Origin: Dipteris shenzhenensis
Lineage: Eukaryota > Polypodiophyta > Polypodiopsida > Gleicheniales
Length of the DNA: 64,000 bases
NCBI GenBank assembly: GCA_047967505.1
Contig: CM106538.1
Direction: 5' to 3' (one strand)
The notes under the pieces are model-generated. The model made no database searches. It saw nothing but the letters and a program-made list of their open reading frames with translations, and was not told the DNA's origin. Position 1 is the stretch's first letter. Each line of letters opens with the position of its first letter. The position numbers and the translations under genes were made by a program. Shown here piece after piece: positions 1 through 10,082 of the stretch.

Positions 1-760
1 GAGGATATAGGCTATACCAACCCAATATTGGGAAGATTATTGTGAGTAGAGATGTAATCTTTGCTGAACATTCGGCTTCTTCTCTTGTGGACTGCAAAGC
101 TAAACCATTCGGCTTCTTCTCTTGTGGACTGCAAAGCTAAACCAGAAGTTGACATGTTTAATGCCTTTGAATCTTGGTTACCTCTGCCATCCTCAGAAGA
201 GGCCTTTGATCAACAGCATGAGCCTCCTGCAGGCCCTCCAACAAGCAATGATCAGCCAGTACCCCATGCTGATTTGCAGGTTTCTCTTCCAGCACAAAAT
301 GATCCCACTATTCATGATGTAGTGATTGAAGAAAGAGCTGTCAATAGACAGGAAAGGCAAGTTCCCAGATGGCTTCTTGATACATTGAGGGACGCAAACA
401 AGATCAGCCTTTTGCTGCCCGGACAAGGTCAGGGAATAGACAGATGCATGGTCACTTTCTTGAGTTTGCACTCCTTGCTACAGCTTGCAATGAAGAGCCT
501 TTGTGTCATAAAGATGCTTTTGACAGCAAAGAGTGGATGGATGCAATGAGAGCTGAGTTACAATCCATTGCAAAAAATGACACATGGGAATTAGTAGATC
601 TCCCTCCCGGCAAGCATGCCATTGGTACGCAGTGGGTCTACAAATTAAAAAGGAAATCTGATGGCAGTATAGATCGACACAAAGCCTGTCTTGTTGCAAA
701 AGGGTATGCCCAACAACAAGGCATTGATTTTGAGGAGACATTTGCTCCCACATCCAGGAT
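1..760 (+). pseudogene. Ty1/copia pol fragment: end of integrase, linker, start of RT
   Basis: The fragment enters from outside the window in the integrase C-terminal region (VSRDVIFAE at about 40-70). It continues through the acidic linker to the start of the copia RT, where the motifs WELVDLPPGKHAIGTQWV, RLVAKGYAQ-like and EETFAPTSR are visible at about 585-760. Reading is broken by a 37-bp tandem duplication (71-107/108-144) and by a frameshift near 440-470. It belongs to the same copia family as the element at 9794-15733. At about 760 the RT is interrupted by gypsy sequence and resumes near 1124. It is a dead fragment; copia RT copies element RNA into DNA in the cytoplasmic particle. Confidence 0.85.
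71..144 (+). repeat. 37-bp direct tandem duplication in copia pol
   Basis: Bases 71-107 and 108-144 are identical copies beginning ttcggcttcttctcttgtgg. As 37 is not a multiple of three, the second copy shifts the reading frame of the copia polyprotein. Confidence 0.9.
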
Positions 761-1123
761 TACTAAGAAAAGAAAGAGTATCCCAAGGTTGAAAAGAAAG
801 GGTTTCAGTCTCAGAAGCCGAGGGTACTCAGTTTTCAAAGTCATATAAAGGCAAATCCCCATTCACTCCTGAACAGATAGCTGAATTCCGCAGAGATGGG
901 AAATGCTTTAGATGTGGGAAAGAGGGGCATATGGCTGCCCAGTGACCTGAGAAGCCTTCAGGTTCTAAGGAGCAGAAAAAGCCACAAGTACCACTGAGGC
1001 CAATGGTGGGAGCAGTCCCAGATGTTTTGGGTAGTACCTCAGACCCAAAGGAAAAAGAGCTTTTGCTATCATGGGGAAAGATAAGAGATCAGCAAGCATT
1101 AATCCTATTTGATCCACGGTCTA
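761..1123 (+). mobile_element. Ty3/gypsy gag-protease fragment embedded in copia RT
   Basis: Translation gives a gag zinc knuckle, CFRCGKEGHMAAQ, whose final Cys codon is now TGA (about 943). The motifs VPDVLGS and LLSWGKIRDQQ and a decayed protease start (LILFDPRS for LFFFDSGA) follow. The same order, CCHC knuckle, PDVIGS, AWGKIRNQN, LFFFDSGA, occurs in the gypsy element at 22386-22680, so the source is that gypsy family or a close relative. No LTR or flanking duplication is visible. Copia RT stops at TSRIT and resumes at TIRCVIAIAA on either side. Boundaries are estimated to within about 10 bp. Confidence 0.8.
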
Positions 1124-1920
1124 CAGACAATTCCATTAGATGTGTCATTGCCATTGCAGCCCATCACCATTGGCAAGTGCACCAACTTGACATCAAGACT
1201 GCTTTTCTTCACGGGGATCTACAGGAAGAAGTCTATGTCACACAACCTCTTGGCTTTGAGGTTGTTAATTCTGAAAACAAGGTATGCTAGCTTAGAAAAG
1301 CCCCTTATGGTTTGAAGCAGGCACCCAGGGCATTGGTATGCCAAAATTCATGCACACTTACTATCCCTTGGTTTTCAGAATAGCCCCATAGAACCCACTC
1401 TTTATGTCCGTGGGAGTGGATTTGATTTTTTCGTGCTGATTTTGTATGTGGATGATATGCTCATCACGGGCCCAGATACTCAGCAATTTGCAGCTTTCAA
1501 GGCTGATTTGCAGCAGGTTTTTGAAATGTCAGACATGGGACAGCTCCACTAATATTTAGGCATTCAGTTTGCTCATGTTGAGGGGGGTATCATGATGTCA
1601 CAGTCCAAGTATATTGGACAGCTCCTTGATCGTTTTCAGTTCGAGGATGGCAAGCCAATCTCTACTCCAGTGGACCCTGGCTTCAAATTTTCAGCTCATG
1701 ATGGGAGCCCGCCCACCATGTGATATCATTCTTTATCAGCAGGCTGTTGGATGTCTCATTTACTTATGTCACACTAGACCTGACTTCGAGTATGCAGTAT
1801 CTCAGCTCAGCAGATTCATGCACATGCCCAGTTCACAGCATTGGTAGGCAGTGAAGAGAGTCTTCAGATATCTCAGAGGCACTCATGATTTAGCCCTCTT
1901 CTATGGTGACCAGGGTAACA
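1124..1920 (+). pseudogene. Ty1/copia reverse transcriptase and RNase H fragment
   Basis: The copia RT resumes with HQLDIKTAFLHGDL, then YGLKQAPRA and the catalytic YVDD (LILYVDDMLITG, about 1440-1470). SQSKYIGQLLDRF and the TRPDFEYAVSQLSRF segment toward RNase H follow. In-frame stops (for example at about 1288 and 1550) and frameshifts are present. The reading ends in the stretch matching YGDQGNTQ, just before the Asp-rich RNase H motif. A short unassigned junction (1921-1980) then joins it to a minus-strand gag of the same family. Confidence 0.85.
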
Positions 1921-1980
1921 CTCAAGAAATGAACGAAAATTTCTCAAGAATGACAGAAATTTTCTCTTAATGAAAGAGAA

Positions 1981-3080
1981 TGACATTCTCAAATGTGGCT
2001 GTAGTATCCGGAGCAGCCACTTGAAAATGCAAGTAAAAAAGGCATAGTCTTCTTCCACGAAGTTCGCTGAAGCATCACCACCATCATGTGCATGAGAGCT
2101 GAATCGGAGACGGCCATGCTTGAATCCTTTTTCTTTCCCTTGGCAATTCTTTTCTTTCATTCTCCTATGTAGTGACCTGCCTTCTTGCAATAATGACGAA
2201 TGCCCTTTTTTTTGGGCTTCTCTGCATCACTCTTAGTCTTGTGAGAAGGCCGTCCAGATTCTGCTTTATGCTGATGTGTAGGCTGATTTGCGTGCCGCTT
2301 ATGCTGCTCCTTCCCTTTGGGCTTGAATTTCAAAAGCATGACATGCTCACCAGCCCGTGAAGCCATGTTCTTCCTGGTTTGCTCTTCTTGCAACAGAAGT
2401 CCTATCAGCTCGTGAAAAGTGAGAGGGTTGCCGCCCCCCCTCAATGACAAATTCAGCGAGAGCTGAAATCTGAGATATGACTTAGAAAGAGAATTCAGAG
2501 TAGTAGTTATCATCTCTGCATCAGGAATAATCTCATCTATATTCAACAATTGCTTCCTCAAGTCCTGAAGCTTGGTGAGTGATTAGACATTGAGTCACCC
2601 GCATCCATGTGAGTGTGCGATAACTCTCTCTTCAGGAAAGAGACCCTGGCATCATTGTGGGCTGCAATGCAAACATACTCTCCAAAATATCCCATGTTGC
2701 CTTTGAGGTCCTGCATGACCGAATGTGTGGAATAATAAACCTTTTGACAAAAAGAGAAATTACTGAAAGTGCTTGTGCATCACGTGAATCCCCACCTTTT
2801 CTGTTTCTGTGTGGGAGGCACAATTGCAGCAACCACTGCACCTAGGACTTGTCCTGCACCTTGAGCTTGTCCTCTACCCCTTCCTCCACCTTGTTGAGGA
2901 GGAGTGGCAGGTGCAACCACATTCTCTGGCCTTGTCTTATCCGAAGTGACATAATCCCACAAATGTTTGCCAACTAAAAGATTGCGTACCATAAACTCCA
3001 TAAAGAGTAATTGGTACCATCCAACTTATCCTCCTGTGTGAGGACGCCAAACACTTCATTGGGATTGTTCTGAGCCATAA
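1981..3080 (-). pseudogene. Ty1/copia gag (minus strand) with zinc knuckle
   Basis: On the minus strand, gag starts near 3079 (MAQNNPNE, then LTQEDKLDGTNYSLWS) and runs through a UBN2-type capsid region (SFLKRELSHTHMD, LNIDEIIPDAEMITTTLNS, GLLLQEEQTRKN). It ends in a knuckle of form HYCKKAGHYIGE near 2160-2190. Gag forms the particle that packages element RNA. It is broken by frameshifts and stops at about 2560-2640 and 2780. Orientation is opposite to the pol fragment on its left, so the two halves are not a simple continuous element. Confidence 0.85.
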
Positions 3081-4000
3081 TTGCCAAAGAAAACAAAATG
3101 CAGCAAATGTGACAAGAAATATCCCTTCGTGGGATTTAGAGGTGCACAACACAAATCCCTTCCGGGATATAGATGCAAGCTGGCAATTGCTCAAAAAATC
3201 AGCCAATCAAAGGCTCCAAATGCAACAGCCCAAAAGCACAAACCCAACTGAAATTCTGCCAAATGTGCCTGCAAAACACCTGCAAAGTGTCCAAAAGCCC
3301 CAAATCTTGCAAAATTGGTGTCCAAGACTAAAAGCCCCAATTTGCAGGGTGAAATTGGGCTGAAATTTGGGCAAATATAGGAAATTTTTCAAAATACCCA
3401 ATACTCAAATCTGCCCCCAAAAATTGCTTGATCCAAGCGAAACACTGGCCCAAATGCAAAGTACTTCTGCCCCAAAAAATCAGCCAAGCACTGGCTCACT
3501 GCATTGTAGCAATTTCTTGTCAAAACTGCTTGCAAATTTCTCCTACAAAAAAATGGCACCTGTGCAATGCACATAGCAATGCTCACACAAATGTGCATGG
3601 GTTGGACCTGTAGAAAGAGAGTAGGGCTGTACGGCGAGCAGTATGAACTGTACGGCAATCTGTTGTCTAGTTGTACGGACGAGCGAAGGCAAGCTGTACG
3701 GGTAGGCACCGGTGTACGAACGCATCCGACAGGGAGCATGTACGGAGAGTAGCGGAGCAAGTACGGACAACTGCCTTCAGTTGTACGGCGGGTGAGCTGA
3801 TGACGTACGGGCATGTATGGAAGATTGCATAGGTGTGTATGGAAGGATTTCGTATAGTGTATGGACGGGTAGTGGGCAGATACAGAGAAGGCACGGGTCA
3901 ATGTAGGTTGGCGTACGGACAACGGTGGGAGAACGTACGGTCGCCGTACGGCATTGTTGCAAATGAGTGTATGGATGAAGCAGCACACTGTTTCATGTTT
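3081..4000 (-). other. Copia 5' leader, GTAC-rich (minus strand)
   Basis: This is untranslated leader upstream of the minus-strand gag. The gag-proximal part (3200-3480) repeats a motif read on the minus strand as AATTTGGGGCTTTT. The distal part (3620-3960) has a dozen GTAC tetramers, mostly GTACGG. Both features recur in the leaders at 10180-10870 and 57360-57800. A 281-codon minus-strand reading frame (3389-4234) crosses it but is probably not a gene. No PBS or LTR remains at its distal end, where gypsy sequence begins. Confidence 0.7.
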
Positions 4001-4001
4001 C

Positions 4002-4450
4002 TTGTTTAAAACATTTTTTGCACTCAGGTGACTCACCATTTGAGGGCATTGTTTTGTTTTAGGAGATGGAGGAAAATGCAATGCGCAAACCACCAAGAAC
4101 TTGGACCAAGGATCAATGTAAGTATGCAATCGAAAGATGCCCACGGTGTTGGTTGCATGACATGGTTTACCTCTATTTGAGATGACCTGGGAATTTGTGT
4201 ACCATATGTGGGGAGCATGCCTAGATTTCATCATCGAGGACGCTTATCTTGAAGAGGGAAGGAGTTGAGCTAATCTGACCTTGGAAGGGTCAGTTGGTAA
4301 GGATGATTTGCGTGACTAGGTGGGTCTAAAGGCCTAAGGTCAAATGGTTTAAAGGAATCCCAAGAAGGGGTAAAAAGGAATATCTAAGTGTGGCCTTACA
4401 AAATGGACATGTGGCAATCCAACGAGGGGCTGAGACTTGAGTAGAAGGGA
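4002..4450 (+). mobile_element. Gypsy chromovirus 3' fragment: chromodomain remnant plus LTR start
   Basis: Bases 4002-4260 align with the chromodomain end of the gypsy at 54965-55215. Shared landmarks are caggtgactcac, cccacggtgttggttgcat, atttcatcatcgagga and gaagagggaagga. Bases 4260-4450 then match its LTR (actaggtggatctaa-like, gacatgtggca). Stops and indels destroy the coding frame. This is a truncated relative of that element; the rest is missing. Confidence 0.7.
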
Positions 4451-5283
4451 GTGGGAGGGGAGGGGGCTGAGTGGAAGGGGGTGGAGAGTGGAAAAACCCA
4501 CTAATAAGCCCCGTTGCAGCAAAAAGCCGTTCCCTGCGCAGTCCCAAAACGGGAATGCCTGTTCCTAGGGATGGAACGCGTTCCTGGAACGTTCCCCAGG
4601 CGTTCCGAGTATTGGGAACGTTCTCGGTAGGCCCTCCACCTAGGAACGGCATTCCCACGTTCTAGGAAAACGGAACGCTGTTCCCTGGTAACTGTGGTTA
4701 GTCTTTCTGCTGCGCATACCCTCTGTTTTCTAACAACTCTAATCCTAATCCACCTGCTGCTGGCCGACCAAGTTTGGCTCTCTGCCGACCTGATCTGACC
4801 CTTCCTTAAGTCCTGGCCCACTCTTTCATGTGGCAGCCAGCCATTTGCTAATCTCTTCTGGAGGTATGCAGACCTGTTTGCAGCAATGCTGACTGGCAGT
4901 CAGCCTTTCTGCTGTCTACAAGCCTATTTCCATGGACCTCTGCTCACTGGAACTGCTGTGAAGTTCTCCAGCCCACAGGTCCTTGTGCTGCTGTCCTGTC
5001 CCAGCCCAATAAACACTTGGCTGGGCTATACACAGCCCCACAACCAGCCCCGACATTGGGCCTACTGTCAGCCATATCTGCTGACCGGGGTGGGCTCATT
5101 GGCTGCCCTAAACTGAACACAAAAAGCAGGACGCACGTGGCTGCCTGTATGCTACCCACGTGGCAGTCCTTCCAGTCCCTCTCCACATGCCCAGATAGCA
5201 CAATGCATAACCTTACTCCTACAGATATCAAGCCCCTGAGCTATCCTCATTTGGGGGTTTGTAGGTGGAGCATTCGACCCTAT
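4451..5283. other. Unassigned region with palindromic GGAACG/CGTTCC cluster
   Basis: Bases 4520-4690 are dense in GGAACG, GTTCC and related palindromes that could fold back on themselves. Bases 4690-5283 show no recognisable coding. Reading frames in both strands look like chance openings. It may include the rest of a decayed LTR or a foldback element. Confidence 0.4.
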
Positions 5284-5407
5284 CTATTTAACATAGACCT
5301 CTGATTTTTTCTTGGACTTGTTCTTCATCTTTAAATCATCCCTCTTATTTTTGTAGTCCCTCGCATAATCTCCTGGCTGGTCACAGTAGAAGCATTTGTT
5401 CATTTTC

Positions 5408-5445
<38 letters not shown>

Positions 5446-5496
5446 TTCCCTTATCTTTTTTAATTTAGGATAATATACATTTGTAAGGAAAGGCAT
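5284..5496 (-). pseudogene. Retroelement gag zinc-knuckle remnant beside a (CT)n tract
   Basis: On the minus strand, NKCFYCDQPGDYARDY resembles a CCHC knuckle (C-x2-C-x4-H-x4-C) in which the His is Asp and the last Cys is Tyr. A Lys-rich tail follows. It is close to the copia gag knuckle of the fragment near 37190 (CFYCDKPGH). A (CT)n microsatellite at 5412-5442 is translated as a Ser-Glu-Arg run. Only this short remnant is visible. Confidence 0.45.
5412..5442. repeat. (CT)n microsatellite
   Basis: An uninterrupted CT dinucleotide run of about 31 bp, at the edge of a retroelement remnant. Confidence 0.95.
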
Positions 5497-5499
5497 CTT

Positions 5500-6940
5500 T
5501 ACAAGCCTATAATTTTTTTGTTTGTTAACACCACTTCAATCAACCTCTCAACATGCATTTCGTTTTTTTGAATAAGAGTATGTTCAATGCCTTATGATTT
5601 ATTTGAACTGACTTCTTTTAATTGATTCAATAAGCTTGTAATCAACCTTGCTAAATCTGTTGCTCTTTATAAAATCTTTCATCTTTAATGAATTTCAAAC
5701 TTTGATCATGTTCCATTTTTATGATCTCATGATTTTGACACTTTCATATTCTCTTCTATGTATGCAAATGCAATTATTATTATTTGTTTGTCTTGCATTG
5801 TTGCTTCGATCTACACATCTTTAGAACCCTTTTGTTGGCTGTCTATTTTTTCAAAAATATTGAAATAGCATAAGGTGGATTGTTCAGAACTTCCTCCGTG
5901 GAGCACTAGCTCCACCATGTACAATTACAATAGAATTTTCTGATGCTGAAACACGACCTCAGGTATCCGTCTAGACTTTCATATATTAAAATTATTAAAA
6001 TTGCTACACCCAACACATTGTGTAGGATATAATTTCTATTGCATTTGAGAAATACATTAATAAATTCTACATATCTTGGTATGTGAACTGTAAAGCGATG
6101 CTGTATTTTTGGCTTGTAGGGCCATGCTGGGCAGGTTGTTTATGTGCTGTGGCCCCAAATACCTTGAAACTGTGTAACGATCATTATAAAACATACAAGT
6201 ACTTTCATAATGTTTAATCTTGTATGCCTTTTTGGCATCTTTTTTCTCACCGCCAGTTTCCTTTCTGCATACCAGTTGGATTTATAGATGTCTTTAGCTC
6301 TCTTTTACCATTTGGCAGTCCTTGAGGGCACAACAACAAATTTTCGACCATGTTCTTTCGGAATTTCGGACAGGCTTGTGGTCCAACCACGGCTGAAAAA
6401 CAGTCTCTTATTTCTTTTCACTGAAAGCAAACTGCCCATAGGCCCTTAGCTAAAGAAGATGGATAGGGATGGTACATGCCAATGTTGCTTGGGTACCCTG
6501 CAAGAGACAATGTAGCATGGCCTATGAAGGTGTTTGACGGTCCAATGGATTTGGAAGGCACATGCCCAGGATCAGGGCACATTTGCTTAGTGAGCCTTGT
6601 GTGTTTAGCTACTAGACAATAAAGACAAGGATGGCTGCATAGAAGCCCTCAAGAAAAAGTTTGAGTTTGAGAAAAATGTCAAATGTAAGTAGTTTTTCTA
6701 TGCATATATAGCTGAGGCTAAGTCAGTAGATGGCTCTAGAATGTTTGTGTGTGCTATTTTTTGCTGCTGCTAGACAGCACAATCCATTATAAAGATGTAT
6801 TTTCATGCTGGGCTGCCATGTGGCAATCTAGGAATAATCCTATAAACATAAGTGTGCTTGCTTTTGCTCGGTTTGGCCCTATAAAAGTACCAGGCGTCTT
6901 TTGTAACATCATCTCCGCAAATTAAAGATTTGTTCAGAGA
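5500..6940. other. AT-rich intergenic stretch, nothing assigned
   Basis: No coding region, LTR, tRNA or tandem array was recognised here. It lies just outside the left end of inverted-duplication arm A. Confidence 0.5.
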
Positions 6941-7504
6941 TGGTTAGCACATGTTTGAGCCTAAGTTGCATTAATTTGCTCGAATTTTTTTTTTCGATTC
7001 AAAAAAACGCGAAAAATCGCGATTTTTACAAATTCGAATACGTTCCTTCGATTTTGCATATAATCTCATTGTTTGTCAATTTTTCTTATCTCACGCTTGG
7101 TTCCTCAGCCGAGCATAAGAGATCTAAAAAGGAAAAGAAGGAGTTGTATGCGAGGGGATGGATGGGAGAATATGTCAAGCGATGGGAGAGCGCATATGCT
7201 CGTATCCATCTCGTCTGCTTTTGTATTGAAATCTAGAGCCTTGTGGGCTACAAGTGATGTTGTGTTGTAATTATTGAGATTGTGGATGATTTTTAGAGAC
7301 AATCTTGTGACTTGCAAATACTTTCAAGGCAACATCGAAGGGAACATCAGAAAGTTGAAAAGAATAATCGAATATGCGCAATTGAAGTTTATATTTTCAA
7401 GTCTCAAGGGTTGATCTAGCTATTATGTGTACTAATTCACGTCGATATATTTTAAAATTTCTGCATTAACTTTACAAGTCCACCTAATCCATTGAAAACC
7501 ACGT

Positions 7505-7870
7505 AAATCACTTATACCACTTAGTTCACTTAAATCACTTAAATCACTTAGTCCACTTAAGTCACTTATACCCCTTCATTCACTTAGATTACTTAAATCC
7601 ATAGAAAATTACTTAAATTAATTATACCACTTAGTTCGCTTAGATTGCGTTAATCACTTAAGTTACTTAAATCACCTAGTTCACTTAGATCACTTACACC
7701 ACTTAAATCACTTAGTACACTTAAATCACTTATACCACTTAATTCACTTAGATCACTTAACTTACTTAGTCCACTTAAATCACTTAAGTTACTTAAATCA
7801 TCTAGTCTACTTAGATCACTTATACCACTTAAATCACTTAGTCCACTTAACTCACTTATATGACTTGAAC
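7505..7870. repeat. Minisatellite, about 9-bp unit, CACTTAAAT-like
   Basis: Degenerate 9-10 bp units (cacttaaat, cacttagtc, cacttatac) repeat for about 365 bp. The unit is in phase with codons, so the minus strand reads as repeated Leu-Ser-Asp/Leu-Ser-Gly from 7925 to 7650. In arm B the equivalent position (about 28845-28872) keeps only a few units, so the array expanded in A or collapsed in B. Confidence 0.85.
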
Positions 7871-7933
7871 CATCGTTGCAGAAGAAGAGTATTATAAAGT
7901 TATATATGAAGTTTACAATGTACATAATTATGC

Positions 7934-8875
7934 AGTAGGATCCACATCTACCGTTCCCTGAGTGCTTGGTCCTGCACCCTGCGAATCTATATTAGTGAGG
8001 TCCTCAAAATAAAAAATATCGGTATCCTCAGTTGCATCCAAATCTCCAAAGGACTGTCTGTAGCGTGCAAGCTCAGACTCCAATGTTTGTACACCTGCTT
8101 GTAGGTCCTCGATCTCTTTGGCTTGTGATGCAACGCGATCTTGTAACTTCTCAGCAAGTAACACCTTCTTGACGGAGAGGTATGGCAGATGTGGCCAAGT
8201 CAACAAGATCACTGTGTGCCTCGGGAGTTAACACACGAGGTCTCTGAGACACGGGCTCTCTGTTCTCTGTCCTTGCTCGCTTGCGCTTTGCAGGATGTTC
8301 CTATGCTGTTTCTGACAAGTGATGCTTGTCATTCCAATCCACACGTCGATGCAAGCGTCGTAGACATACACCTGTTGGATGAAATACATGGGTATTTGTT
8401 GGTTATTGGGAATGCTTCCTTCCACCTCTATGAATCGTTGGAGAAGGATGTGGGCTAGGGTTTTGTGCTGCAAATATGACAGCTTGGGCTGTGCATATTT
8501 ATTCCTAGCACTTCCTGAACGAAGAAACAAGGTGTTTCTCACGAACTCTGATGGGCATAGTCTCTGTACTTGTTGAAGAGAGACCGGGTCGCCTTACATG
8601 GTATCATCATCCACTGGACCAGCAGCAAAAATACCTAGTCCCTCTCTGCCCAACATCTCTCTTTGCGCTTGTAAGATAGCCTGAGCCTCAGCGTGATTTA
8701 GCTGGTCTGCTAAATCAGCCTCTTGAGACACAAAAGCATCGTGTGGGCCCTCTTGGATTGGAGGTTGCTCTGGTTGGGGAGGATCTTGTGGGAGAATATT
8801 CTCTAAGTTCTCTCCCTCCATGCTCATACTTAGCCTAAAAAGTGACAACAAGATAAAATTAATTTGTAACCACAA
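7934..8875 (-). pseudogene. Gene X, arm A copy: unrecognised protein with C-terminal coiled coil (disabled)
   Basis: I do not recognise the family. The minus-strand reading starts near 8827 (MEGENLENILPQ). It passes through a Gln/Ala-rich helical stretch (AEAQAILQAQREML) and a conserved middle (SARNKYAQPKLSYL, HILLQRFIEVEG, NNQQIPMYFIQQVYVYD). The end is a heptad-like segment (VASQAKEIEDLQ, VQTLESELARYRQSFGDLD) and an acidic tail (DVDPTA, stop near 7934). Total length would be about 300 residues. This copy has a CAA to TAA stop at 8594-8596 and a 1-nt loss near 8350. The arm B copy has Gln at the first site and its own stop elsewhere. It lies directly downstream of the kinase in both arms, suggesting a shared unit; function unknown. 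Confidence 0.6.
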
Positions 8876-8924
8876 ATAATATTAAGTATTTAAACAATAT
8901 TAAACAATTAAATAATATTAAACC

Positions 8925-9147
8925 TATACAAACATATTTAAATATTTATTGTCGCATCATTTATCATATTTTAAAATTGGACCATCATTTTTATCGCAAC
9001 ATTCAGCTATACAAATAATATTTAAACATTAATTATTGCATCATTTATCATATTTGACAATTGGATCATCATTTTTATCGCATCATTTACTTATACAAAC
9101 AATATTTAAAACATTACTTATCGCATCATTTATCATGTCACTGTAAA
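8925..9147. repeat. AT-rich tandem repeat, about 83 bp x 2.6
   Basis: Units start at 8925, 9008 and 9092 with tatacaaa and carry gcatcatttatcat and atcatttttatcgca. The array lies 3' of the kinase in arm A and is also present at 18145-18310 in arm B. Confidence 0.8.
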
Positions 9148-9169
9148 TATACAAACTGTTCGAACAATG

Positions 9170-9793
9170 GAGTGGATCCAAACTTGGATGATATATAAAA
9201 CTAAAAATGTTACAAGTTCCATGATCGGTCACTCATGTTACATCCCGGCGTCCAAGAAAGACTCAGTCATTGGCTGGTCTAAGTCCTTGGTTTGGACTGA
9301 GTTGTATACCACATCTTGGAGCAATGTCAGAAATCCCACAAAAATCTGCAGTACTTGGATGTCTATTCGGTTCGGTTGACTTTCCCTGAACCGCAAATCG
9401 TCGTAAACGCCCGATAAGAGCTTCTGCGGGCCCCGTACTTGGCGATTTTCAAGATGTGATGAGACATGGCATACACATCATGTGCAACATCGAAAGGTGG
9501 GGGATTGGTGCAAAGGCACTCTGGAGCAACGTGACGAAATCTAGCAATGGAGCTTCGCACAGTGTTGGGGCTGTCACTGAGTAATGCGGGATAGTGCGTT
9601 CTAGTGCTGCATGGGGTCATCATTCCCCAATCAGAAATGCCCAGATACACCTCCTCGGATGACTCCAAGAAGTGTAGCATAATGTTTTGTGCATGCAAAT
9701 CATTATGTAGGACATTGTGTTGGTGCATGTACTGAATAGTGCGAACTAGTGCACTTAAAATATCAAATACATGCTGACGGACCCGTGGAGCTC
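9170..9793 (-). pseudogene. Protein-kinase-like C-lobe, arm A (3' part of copia-split gene)
   Basis: The minus strand encodes a catalytic-loop-like motif HNDLHAQN (HRDxKxxN in typical kinases), a DFG-like SDWG, and an APE-like RHVAPEC, followed by FDVAHDVYAMSHHILKI. The R of HRD is N and the catalytic-loop K is H, as in HxDLHxxN-type kinase-like families. The N-lobe of the same gene is on the other side of the copia element, at 15739-16405. A 20-nt deletion after HHILKI (relative to arm B at about 18680) shifts the frame of the end. Substrate unknown. The host of such a kinase could be a plant gene or a large mobile or viral-type insertion; sequence does not decide. Confidence 0.75.
9789..9793. 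repeat. Target-site duplication AGCTC, left
   Basis: AGCTC immediately precedes the 5' LTR and is repeated at 15734-15738 after the 3' LTR. The unoccupied site is seen once in arm B near 19037-19043. Confidence 0.92.
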
Positions 9794-10068
9794 TGTTAGA
9801 ATTATTGTTATAATTTAGCAGTGACCAATGTAATGTAATAAGTAGGTTAGGGGCACTTTTTCCTCATTTTAGAGGTTTTTCCCCCTAACCACAGCTAGTT
9901 CACTAACTACGGTTAGTAAAGGATAAGGTTTTGTCACTTAGACAAAACCTATCCCACTCTTCAGTTGTACTACACTCTTCTATTGCAACTATTGCTTTTA
10001 GCTCTCACTCTCCTACTCTCTTGCTCTCTTGCTCTCACACTCTGCTCTCTCTCCCTCTCCAACTCACA
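9794..10068 (+). mobile_element. Copia element 1, 5' LTR (275 bp)
   Basis: It starts TGTTAGAATTATTG and ends CTCCAACTCACA (TG...CA). It is the same length as the 3' LTR at 15459-15733, with about 10 mismatches by eye, mostly transitions. Transcription of the element would start in this LTR; no specific promoter box was assigned. Confidence 0.95.
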
Positions 10069-10070
10069 TT

Positions 10071-10082
10071 TGGTATCAGAGC
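10071..10082 (+). other. Primer-binding site, initiator tRNA-Met
   Basis: TGGTATCAGAGC lies 2 bp after the 5' LTR and is complementary to the 3' end of plant initiator tRNA-Met, the usual copia primer. Confidence 0.9.

Noticed and set aside
3389-4234. A 281-codon minus-strand open frame
   Set aside because: It overlaps the GTAC-rich copia leader and a gypsy fragment, is rich in Ser/Pro/Thr/Tyr from the repeats, and has no known motif.
5284-5430. Ser-Glu-Arg repeat protein
   Set aside because: The repeat part is a (CT)n microsatellite read on the minus strand; only the knuckle remnant beside it was kept.
7505-7870. CRISPR-like array
   Set aside because: The units are contiguous 9-bp repeats with no spacers, in plant DNA. 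The 144-bp array at 31578-32890 was rejected for the same reason.
10071-10082. Part of a tRNA gene
   Set aside because: It is a primer-binding site next to an LTR; no cloverleaf surrounds it. The same holds for 50259 and 57894.
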